Positions 49,401-58,635 of a stretch of DNA of 64,000 nt are shown here, piece by piece. Below the pieces are notes generated by a model. It had not been told where the DNA came from. It made no database searches and was given only the letters and a program-made list of their open reading frames with translations. How positions within the stretch are numbered: position 1 is the first letter of the stretch; every line of letters starts with the position of its first letter. The position numbers were made by a program, and so were the translations under genes. Source of the stretch: Odiellus spinosus (Eukaryota; Arthropoda; Arachnida; Opiliones; Phalangiidae); assembly GCA_963920705.1 (NCBI GenBank), contig OY987226.1, forward strand, positions 32,477,686 through 32,541,685. The letters run 5' to 3'.

Positions 49401-52400
49401 AGTAGCAATTTACTCAGATTAAATTAATGCCAATTTAAGAGAATGAAGCTTTTTATGGCTCCGGAAAAAAGGATTTAAAACAATCACGAAAATTGTGCAG
49501 ATACGGACCAAATATCTCTCGAAAACCCAGAACTTTAGCTACAAAATACGCGTCTCCGGTCTAATCTTGACTCCGTATTTAATTATTTATCGAAGATTAA
49601 AAGAAACTACCGACAGAGGCTAATTCCGTCCACTCGAAACAACGTTTAAAGTTAACTTCAAAATACCTAAGTAAAACGCGAATTTGCGAACTCTAAAATC
49701 ATTCACGATTGACAATTTCAAAGCAGACAGCATTTTTCTCGCTTTTTCCGCAGTCTTTCAGGGCTGGAAATATTTTTAATACAAATTCAGTATAGAGGGC
49801 GGTAGTGGGACAAATTGAAGAATAGGTCCCGGTAGCCAAAATTAAAAATAAAATACTTTTTCTAAAAGAGAAAAATGCGAGAAAAATTATGGTGTAAAAA
49901 TTATTTGGGGCCGACAATTATTAACAAAGACATGGACGTTTCAATTTCCCCGTGTTGCGCCATCGTGGTGCAAGGGAGTAAACGGCGGTAGACAGAGGGA
50001 TACGGCTAGGAGAAAGGGGAGGGGGGTTTGACGGTGAAGGTTGGTGGTCGAAGCTTACTTTAAAGGGTAGGTGACTTGAAATTTGAAATTAGAAAATGTT
50101 TTTTTGTTTTTTTTCCAAAAAAAAATATTTTTAGGTTAGGTTAGGTTCGGTTCGGTTAGGTTAGGTTCGGTTAGGTTAGGTTAGGTTAGGTTATTCCAAA
50201 AATTTGTCTCCTTTCCTTTAAAATAATCCTTCGTTATTTTTACGAACCTTGGCGGTATCCCTCTAATCTACCGCTGTTTCCTCCCTCGAAACGCGATGGC
50301 GCAAAACGGGAAAATGGCCAATTTGAAACGTACATATCTTTGTTGATAATTGTCGGCCCCAAATAATTTTGACACCATAATTTTTCTCGCATTTTTCTCT
50401 TTTTTAAAAAAAAAAAAAAAAATAAAAAATGGCTACCGGGACCTATTCTTCAAAACTCCCCGGTAGGGTTTCATAAAATGGCGCGGTTTTTACTGTGTGG
50501 GCGTTTTAGTTGCCTTTCTTTTCTTTTCGGTTTTTGTTTAGAGCTAGGGCCCTAAGGCCATTACAGCTCTTGAATGTAAATTCTTCAAGAGAGAGGACAG
50601 TATATAGTGTGTACAAATAACTTATACAATTAAGTTGATATAGAAACATAGTAAGTTTAAAATAGGATTAGGTTAGGTAAAAGTTTTGTATAAATTTTTA
50701 GGTTCTTCAAATTCAAATTTTTAAATTTTAAATTTTAAATTTTTAAATTGATATTTTAGTTTAAGTTAAGTTAAATTAAGTTAAAAATTAGGATAAGTTA
50801 AATTAGTTACTAAGTAGGTTAAGTTAGATTAAGTTAATAATTAGGGTAAGCTAAATTGAGTTAATATTTAGATTAAGTTAAATTAAGTTAATATTACTTT
50901 GAAAAATGTTGTTTAAGCTTAAGTTTAAATGTATTAATAGAGGGAGAGTTAACCACCTCGGAGGGTAGTGAATTCAAAAGGGGGACAACTCGATAAAAGA
51001 AGGAATTCTTTACGATATTTAACCTAGGTCTTTGAATAAATAGTTTGCGTGAATGGCCGCGAGTGATTCCTGTATTGGGAGTGAAGTAAGGTTGGGAGGG
51101 ATCAGACAGGATGGTATATAGTAGAGTTAAGTCCACCATATCCCATCTTGTGGACAGGGTGGGCCAACGAAGGGCTTCCAATCTATCCTGACGGGGCCTG
51201 CCTCTCAACGACGGAGGAATCTTGGTAGTGCGGCGCTGAACCAGTTCTAATATAGGTTATGGATAGCGGATCCAGGAAGGAAAAATTTATGTTTAGGGCG
51301 CCAACAATACTACTCAGCCTGGACGCGATAGTGGCACAGTGTTTGGAGGAAGATAAGTTGGATGATACTATTACACCAAGATCACGATGGTCAGCTATAC
51401 GCGTGAGACGAGAGCCATTTAGAAAATAAGGGGAGAGTGTATTGGCGGTTGAAACCTTGGCGGTTATTCTAAGGTGGTAGGATTTATTGCAGTTAAAGGA
51501 CATACCGTTACGGGCAGCTCAATGATGCAGCGTATCAAGGTCTTGTTGAAGAAGCTGGACATCTGTGTAAGATTTAATTACACGGTATAATTTTGATCGT
51601 CAGCGTAAAGCACGATAAAGCTTAATACTGAGGATATTAGAAAAAGGAGGGGGCCTAGGACACTCCCCTGAGAGACGCCACTAGTAACCCTAACTGGGTC
51701 GCTGAGGGTACCCGCGATCGAAACCCTCTGAGTACGCTCCCCAAGGTAGACCTTTGAAACTGTAAAATATTGTGAATTTTATAAATGGACGTTGTCTGAG
51801 AATTAGACGCTACTTATCTACGGGCTGACGGGTATTTCCCTAAGGCCGGACGGAATTACACTCTTCTGGACGGAATTGGCCGCGTCGACTGACTTTGAAA
51901 AACGTCTCGTATCCTTTAGACCAATCAAAGTTATTGAAAGCAAAGTAGCTTGAAATACGCGTAAAAGTTAAATTATACCTAAATTAACTAAGTTAAGATA
52001 TACCTAAATTGGACACGGTTAACATTGGGGGAGTTTTCTTGGTGATTTTATAAAAAGCGGGTGGAATTACCCGATGCACCATAGACGAATAAGCATTATA
52101 CTTGAAAATATAGAGGTTAGTAAGTGGAGGCTTGAGTAATCTAACGAAGTTAGTTGGTTCATGGAGGGTAGAAAGAAGAGGAGTAGAAGGCTTGGCTTGG
52201 AGTGTTCTCGCTTGACAATTTGCATCTCAACTTCCGGTATGCGCGCGAGTTTTTCTATTATATCATAGAGGCTCTGATTGGTTCATTGGCGATGAACCGG
52301 AAGTAGAAAGACAAATTTTTCAAATAACACAAAAAAGCGAGAACACTAAAATTGCCTTGCCAAAGGCTGGCCTTCTACTCCTCTTCTTTCTAACCTCTAT

Positions 52401-55400
52401 GGTTGGTTCTCATTTATATCTAAATTAGCATATTCGAGATATTAGGCTGAGATGTAAGTTTCAATCGAGAGTCAGAGTAATTACCGAATAGAACTCGTAC
52501 AAGCTTTATCCCTGATAATCGTTTACTTTCTGTGTAATTCGATGTTTATAATTTCATTATCTCACAGACATGGATGCTTTTGGGAGCCTGTTTGATTTGT
52601 ATAACCGCAATTTATTATCGTACTGAAAACGTCGAAAATGACATGTTTCGCAATCCACTTTCGACTAAAAGATGGCGCTTCTTCGAATATCTATGTAAAA
52701 TATCATTATACCTTCTTCTTAAAGGTGAATTTTCAAGTTCGAGTGGGGTGAACAGCAACGCGAGACTGCGTGTTGGTAAACCTAGAAAACTCACATTTGT
52801 CGGTCTAGCCCAATGCAATTAGTGTTGGACCTAGAAAAAATTATGGGCAAGCAAATTCCAACTGAACTATAAAGTCATTGTGGTTTTTGTTAAGGGGAAG
52901 CTCTCCGGATTTCCGGGTGGGGAAGACCTTCAAAAATAGCTGCCATTTTGGAAATTTCGGTTTTTCCAGTTCAATTAAAATTGGACCATGAACAAATTAG
53001 GAACAAGCAAATTCTAACGGAAATATAAAGTCCTGAAATTGGCCGCCAATTAGAAAATTATCGTTTTTCGGCAAAATCGTAGTTCATATTAAAAAAAACT
53101 GTTCGAATATTAAATGGATATGATTACATCATTTATTAAACAGAATTTGATTCGATATCATAAGACTTTCCGTTCGAAAAATAGACAGATTTTAATGATA
53201 ACCCATTTAGAATTTTCCATCTTTTGTTTAATTTTTTCTTTTAAAAAATGGGAAAGAGCACGTGACATATGCTATAAATATATAGGAACAGAAATGATAC
53301 TCTTTATGCAAGTTATATTACATAAAAATGTCATTTCCATCTTCGGATACATCTTAATACAAGAGGCCCCATAGCACTCCCCACACATCGCAGAACATTC
53401 CATATAAACTGTTCGTCACGAACATGTTTGTCACAGTTTGTGGCTTTACAACAAAAAACAAAATAGTTTCAATATGCTTGCAGGTGCTGATGAATTCTCA
53501 AAATTAATGGGTGTATTGCACTTATTTAGTTTCCATAGGGATCTAGTATCGTTTCTAGGAAAAAAGGTTTCTAATACAAACAAACTCTAAAACGGACAAA
53601 AATTTCTAAAAGACCGTCTACAATTAATACTTTCAAGTATTTCAAAACAATATAATAGAATCGTGCAAAGTCAAGAACGAAAATTATGGTGTATCACTAA
53701 ATCTTGCTAAAATTAGTCTATTTTTCGAATGCTAACTCGTACGCGATGATTAAGATGGGATTTTAAGGTAATTATGAAGAGGGATTTTAAGGTTTAATTA
53801 TTAATTTTATAGAACATATAAAAAGATTTTGGGATTTCGACCAAAATGTACGGGATTTTGTGTCCAAAACCCATCTCCATTTAATATTAGAATTTTTTTT
53901 TAATATGAGATACGATTTTGCCGTTAAATCCGAAAAGACCAAATTCTCAAAATGGAGGCCATTTTTCCGGAATTTCGGAAATGTTTTCCCTTAACAAGAA
54001 GAACCACTAGGACTTTACATCTCCGTTGAAATTGCTTGTCCCTAAATTGTTTAAGGTCAAATTCTAATTGCACAGGAAAAACCCAAATTTCCAAAATGTT
54101 GGCCTTTTTTGGTGGTCTTCCTCCGCCCGGAAGTTCGGGAATTTTTTTCCCTTAACAAGAACCACCAGGACTTGAAATTTCCGTTCGTATTTGCTTGTTC
54201 CTAATTTCTTGTAGGTCGAAGAGTTTTTTCGTCCATTACACCATTTGGGCTAATCAGGTCCTCGATTGTTTTGGCATGGTGGCCAACGAAATATTTAAAC
54301 TTTTTCACCCTGGCGCATCGGACGTTTTCAATTATTGCCCTATAAAATAAAAATTAGTCTATAATCAAAGATTACGAAGGAATTGTTACTTTCATTTGGC
54401 TGAAGTGGCAGATACTTTGAATAAAAGGAAGAAACGAATAGAGATGAAGGAGTTTTAAATAACAGTGACTGTGCGAGAAAGCTTTCGATCTTGTAAGGCA
54501 TTCGTCAGTCTAAATCCACAGTAGTTTTTACAAGCGATATAGCTGAGAAAATCAATTAAATAAAATAGGTTTGCGTCCGCTTGCGCAGTTTCCCACTTGC
54601 GAATTTTCATTTGCGCAGTTTCCCACTTGCGAATTTTCATTTGCGCAGTAGCCATTTGCGCGGTTTCCCATTTGCGCATTTCCATTTGCGCAGTTTTTCA
54701 TTTGCGCGGTTTTTCATTTGCGCAGTTTTTCATTTGTGCAGTTTTTCATTTGCGCAATTTGCCATTCGAACTGTCCACAAGAGGGACAGGATAGTTCGAG
54801 TGATTAACTAATCAAACCTAACTTATAATATAACAAGAGGGACAGGCTAATTCGAGTGATTAACTAACCTAACGTAACCGAACATAACCTGCAATTAAAC
54901 AGTGCGCAAATGGAAACTGCGGAAATGGAAACCTGCGGAAATGAAAAACTGCGCAAAAGGAAATGCGCTTGTGGGAACTGCGCAATTGGAGCCTTACCAA
55001 AATAATAAAAAAGCGAAAATGATATTATTCTATTTCCAATTAAATAATTCACTTTTACACTGAGAAAAGACCTTACCGGTTGATTTTACGCTAAGCCTCA
55101 TCCGGGGGTAATTTATTTTGAAAGTAAAGAATAGGAATAATTTAAGTTCTAAAAAATAAATCATTAAAAAAAGATTAAAATCCACAAATACGGCTTTAAA
55201 TATTTTTTTGCAAACTAACACCAACCGTGTTTCTTCCAAATTATTGGAAACTAATATTGACACAATTCTAGTTGATTGGCAATAAACCAATTTAGGGGTT
55301 TGTTTGGTTAGTTAAGGAATTAAAATATTTTACCAAATATAAAACATTAAAATTGAAAATAATTCAAACTTTGTTTTAAACTATCTTATTTGGTTGATTT

Positions 55401-58400
55401 AGAGTCTTTTAGAATATTTCACGTTAACGTGAAATTGACCCGTAATTAAAGGTAGGTTATACATGACAAAAGCTATCTTTTAAAGAGAGTTGGGCGAGTC
55501 ACGTACAAAGTAATATAAAATAAGATACCTCTTTGTAAGTTCTGTTCTTCAATGGGTTCTTGGTCTCGCTTAACTGTTAATCATTATGACATTATACAGG
55601 TAATAGGAGCAGTAGACTAATATAATATTATTTACTACGTTAGGTTATGACATTGGTGGAATACTGAAGAGCTTGGGTCGACGGTTCCTTATTTGCATAT
55701 GGGGCTTTGGCGTTTTTCTTCTCATTAGCGTAATAACAAGTTTCATTGTTGGTCGTATGGTCATACCAAGCGGTTCGGAACCAATCGACAAACTCTCTGA
55801 CATTCTAAAATATCCAAATATTCGTCCATTAATTTTCCTGGAAAATTCATACGAAGCTTTTTATATCAGAGTAAGTTAAAATATGTTCAAAGAGCTTAAA
55901 GCAAAAATAAATTCTTAAAGGAAAAATATGGGAATAGAGCTATCTCATTCTGATACTCTTCACCACTGAAACGTTATACCACTCGGTAGACATAAAATTT
56001 CATAATCATACTTGAATTGACATAAATTAATGATTTGACGAGGGCAACGTGTTTAGCTTTAGTGTGGCTACTACTTTATCCACGGCGTCGGCTTTGTGTA
56101 CGAAGACGATAATCGTCATTAAGACGAAAACATATATCTACTGAAAAACCAAGTAACGCCAATAAATAACGTTATTTTTTTAATTGAAATGCTAATTTTA
56201 TTAATTTAAACAATTTAAATAATGAATTACATGCTTAAACACATCATCAATGCATGGAATTATATACATTTTTTCACATTGGCCCACGCCAGGATTCGAA
56301 CCCTGGGGTGGGAGATGTGGCTAAAAATAAACAGCAAATGAGTGGGAGCGTTTTTTCACGCAACATATTTCGGTACGGTCCCGCTGTTATTTAGAGGAAT
56401 ACATATACACCGCCTTTGTAAACGAACTGAGGCACCTGACTCAGGGGAGAGATGTTACAAACTGTCGTCATTCCATCCCGATTTCTTTTCAAAGCTGACA
56501 AGCTGTGACTGGCCAAAAAGGGTTTGGTAGGAATAATCGGCTCTTTCCCATCTCTTCTCGGTTCTATAGGCGATTCACATTGGCAGTGAACAAAATTAAG
56601 CGGCTCTAATACATGAATGATTGCTTGTTTACTATTCGAATGGTTAATATAATAGATTGTTGGACAACTAGATGATTTTAAAGAGGTGAATGATTAATAA
56701 AGTTTCACATGACGTTATAAAAAATCTCTAAATCAGTGGCTTTTTAAAGAAAAATCAGACTGGGCCAATTATTTTGCGTTATTGTCGTTGTATATTAATT
56801 AATGTACAGCGTTGCCAGATCAAAAGTCTAAAATTATAGTACCTGGTTCCAAAAATTATCGATTTTTCTAGAAAATTATAGTACGCTATATTTTTGGCGC
56901 GAATTTTGAATTCAAATGCAAATATATATGACGTCGCCCACGAAAATGTTATTTTGTTATGAACAAACTCTTGAGCAGCCTATACTTCACTGGCAGTGGC
57001 ACGCGGGGAACCTAGCGGCAGTTAAAACACAACTTATATCCCTATTGCCAAGGCAACTCGGAGCTCTCGTTCTAGCCTATCACACGCTTTGCCTCTATGG
57101 AAATACAAAAGCAATAGACTGTGGATCCCTAAGAGGGGAGTAATACTAAGAGTGGGCCATGTGACGAAGCACAAAGTTGACTAAAATTAAAGTTTTCGAT
57201 ACAAAATTTACTATTTAAAAATTATCGCACAATTATCGGAAAAATGCACAAATTATCGCAAAAAGCGTACTATATAGTACGCCGTTGAAATTATAGTACG
57301 CCCAGAATTTTTTCTTGAAATTATCGAAATGTACTATAATTATAGTACGTCTGGCAACGCTGTTAATGTAGTATCCAAATCTAATACAAACGGAAGTGAA
57401 TTGATTTCAACCCTTTGGTGTTGAAGACGTATAGTAATCAAAATCCATAGCAAACGCAATATTAAAGTTGCCCAACTATATATTATAACCAGAAGCCGAT
57501 GAAACCCTCCTTTGAAGTCTAATATGTCCCATATAGCGCTCCTCTGTATGGGTAAAATTCCCAATTTTACGAGATCGGAGGGGTCCTACATCATACCCCC
57601 TGTCTACGAAAAATTGGAAATTCTCTCTCTCCACAAACGACGACGTTTTTTTGACGAACTTCAAGGCTACTAGAGATATTCGCTCGACGAACCCCCGCTC
57701 CGAAAATATCTACCGTTAGTAGGCGTGCGAATCGCGCTTTTTGAAACTAACCCATATAGAGAGGGGTAGACAAGATCCGGGAGAAATAGACTTCAAAGGA
57801 GGGTTTCATCGGCTTCTGTTATAACTAATAGTTTCTGAAGTAACTGAAGTGGTAACCTAATACCTACTTATAATCATTTTGCGTATACAGACAGCAAAGG
57901 ACAAGAATCTGCAACAATTATGGAAACACATTCTACGTCGCGAAGGTCTCGTGGAAGATTATAATTCATTTGAATTCTTGGTTGATCAAATTAAGTATAT
58001 TATTGAAAGAAAAACGGTTGTTATCAAAGACGAAGAGTTTTTGCACAATTTTGTCAACCACCACTGCAGAAGGGACACTCATTTTTACTTTGCCAAGGGC
58101 GGATTCCTTCCGACTCACACTGGCATGGCAATATTTAAATCTTTGCCCATTAAGTTCAAGGAAGACTTCATTTCACGGTAATGTCATCCATACGCAGGAC
58201 TAAGCAAGAGAATATATAGAGTTAGGATGCACCAATAGGCGCCATAGAACAACGTTAAGCTTTGGTTAGCACTAAAATATAAAACCCTTTCACGCCAAGT
58301 TTATTATGAAGACCCCTCCCTTACCTACAGATTTAGTAAGGCCATTTTATGCAATAATGTATTCGAGGATTTCAACTTTGAAATTACAATTTTACGCCTT

Positions 58401-58635
58401 CAGAATATTGCGATACAAAGATTCAGGCCTGATGAAACTAGCTTTGGATGGACCACCAATTTATCATCGTCCCAATTGCGAGGACTATGATGCAGTCGAA
58501 GAAGAAGAAACACCCTTGAGTATTTACGACTTGCTATTCATACATCGTGTCTGGCTCTACGGCGTTTTTATTTCCTTCTGTACTCTTCTTATCGAAATGG
58601 CTTCATGCGTTATTTTAAAAAAGAAATATTATTAA
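43457..58635 (+). CDS. ionotropic receptor (iGluR-related chemoreceptor), 8 coding exons
   Basis: Exons 43457-43534, 45629-45726, 45792-45852, 48738-48908, 52568-52724, 55644-55870, 57891-58177 and 58404-58635 join with GT-AG introns in phases 0,2,0,0,1,0,2 and encode 436 residues. Order: S1 opening LRFLVIENPPYV, GYFKELFNYVVKSLNLT and FEFSPP; first membrane segment about 138-155; re-entrant region about 180-200; third membrane segment about 203-228 (LICIWGFGVFLLISVITSF); S2 at about 229-405; last membrane segment about 409-431 after PLSIYDLLFIHRVW. This is the ionotropic receptor layout, a ligand-gated cation channel of sensory dendrites in arthropods. The S1 arginine next to FSPP and the SYTANLAAF pore motif are not kept, so amino-acid ligands are unlikely. 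No amino-terminal domain or signal peptide is encoded. The start and intactness are less certain than the family. Confidence 0.86.
44051..44421. repeat. fold-back nested in the 44005 MITE
   Basis: Arms of about 95 bp contain AAATTAACTTATTTTTTAAA, then GGGGAGCTTTCGAGCACACA on the left and the complement on the right. A central spacer of about 180 bp includes ACGTAAAGGG repeats. It interrupts the sequence after GATTCCAGATT, which is continuous in the short copy. Confidence 0.8.
44464..44760. repeat. minisatellite, about 19-20 bp unit CGTGATTCCGAATCGATT
   Basis: About fifteen imperfect units, varying mainly at GATTC/AATTC and CGTG/CTTG. The short sister element has only GATTCGTTTGATTCC at this place, so the array grew within the transposon. 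The minus-strand open frame over it is an artefact of the repeat. Confidence 0.88.
45853..48737 (+). other. receptor intron 3
   Basis: 2.9-kb intron. It contains the possible transposase remnant at about 47000-47490. The plus-strand open frames at 47306-47734 lie partly over it in antisense and are not supported. The rest is AT-rich with no recognised feature. Confidence 0.4.
47000..47490 (-). pseudogene. possible decayed DDE transposase fragment
   Basis: Minus-strand translation contains RYVIFKDETWVHPTTSKRW, resembling the DET-W segment of Tc1/mariner-like (DDE_3) transposases. The surrounding frame is broken by several stops, and adjoining segments such as FKIPFWK and NMKLKPYLW lie in shifting frames. 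Only a short motif supports this; the superfamily is a guess. Confidence 0.35.
49798..50468. mobile_element. fold-back element carrying telomere-like repeats at its centre
   Basis: Arms of about 220 bp share AAAAATGCGAGAAAAATTAT, TTATTTGGGGCCGACAATTA and ACCGCCGTTT-type blocks in inverted order. The apex is the TTAGG-rich block at 50131-50190. No TSD assigned. Confidence 0.78.
50131..50190 (+). repeat. interstitial telomere-type repeat, (TTAGG)9 with three TTCGG units
   Basis: Twelve consecutive 5-bp units: nine TTAGG and three TTCGG. TTAGG is the common arthropod telomere repeat. It lies inside a transposon palindrome rather than at a chromosome end, so it is probably part of the element or a product of repair. 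Confidence 0.9.
50530..51752 (-). mobile_element. non-LTR retrotransposon fragment (antisense), 3' part of reverse transcriptase ORF
   Basis: Near-identical on the minus strand to the 62-64 kb copy from the YLGERTQRVSIAG region onward, so it is 5'-truncated at about 51752. Relative to that copy it lacks about 20 bp before the YADD box, one base just after it, and about 75 bp near 51255, so it is not functional. It does include the ORF end (stop at about 50894) and a 3' tail of TTAAGTT-type simple repeats, ending near the GGGCCCTAGCTC block at about 50545. Confidence 0.88.
52160..52401. mobile_element. MITE with 7-bp TSD GTTGGTT
   Basis: Inverted ends start CATGGAGGGTAGAAAGAAGA and close with TCTTCTTTCTAACCTCTATG. 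The perfect duplication GTTGGTT lies at 52153-52159 and 52402-52408. It ends 166 bp before receptor exon 5. Confidence 0.88.
52825..54218. repeat. 1.4-kb inverted repeat with duplicated right arm
   Basis: Left-arm blocks CTTCCGGATTTCC-like, AACAAGCAAATTC and GGCAAAATCGTA recur inverted on the right, where the AACAAGAA(C)CACTAGGACTT block occurs twice (about 53995 and 54160). Non-coding; it lies in receptor intron 5. Confidence 0.65.
54574..54990. repeat. two opposed arrays of a TTTGCGCAGTTTCC-type unit
   Basis: The left array, about 54574-54770, repeats CATTTGCGCAGTTTT with a 14-27 bp period. The right array, about 54894-54990, carries the complement (AACTGCGCAAATGGAAA). The spacer has the direct repeat AAGAGGGACAGG...TTCGAGTGATTAACTAA. 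Open frames over it are repeat artefacts. Confidence 0.85.
56807..57362. mobile_element. hAT-like MITE with 8-bp TSD TTAATGTA
   Basis: Inverted ends CAGCGTTGCCAGA and TCTGGCAACGCTG. The perfect duplication TTAATGTA lies at 56799-56806 and 57363-57370. The interior repeats AAATTATAGTAC/GTACTATAATTAT and AATTATCG motifs. The terminal CAGCGTTGCCA and 8-bp duplication fit the hAT superfamily. It lies in receptor intron 6. Confidence 0.92.
57490..57818. mobile_element. MITE with 7-bp TSD TTATAAC
   Basis: Inverted ends CAGAAGCCGATGAAACCCTC and reverse complement, identical over about 35 bp. The perfect duplication TTATAAC lies at 57483-57489 and 57819-57825. It ends 72 bp before receptor exon 7, close to the branch-point zone. 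Confidence 0.92.

Larger units (their letters stand above)
49224..52083. mobile_element. TAGGGTGGTGGCGG element, copy 2, with about 2 kb of nested insertions
   Basis: The left part (49224-49790) matches 303-905 and the right part (about 51840-52083) matches 953-1165. Between them sit a fold-back (49798-50468) and an antisense retrotransposon fragment (about 50530-51752). The flanks share GACG (49220-49223 and 52084-52087), a possible target-site trace. It fills most of receptor intron 4. Confidence 0.82.

Noticed and set aside
54455-54811. Overlapping open frames on both strands with repeated FHLRS or KWETAQ blocks
   Set aside because: They follow the TTTGCGCAG tandem array and are not genes.
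56281-56325. tRNA-like sequence CCAGGATTCGAACCCTGG (minus-strand T-arm)
   Set aside because: Only a T-arm and part of an acceptor are present; no matching 5' half, D-arm or anticodon arm is found at the right distance. It may be a SINE or tRNA fragment.
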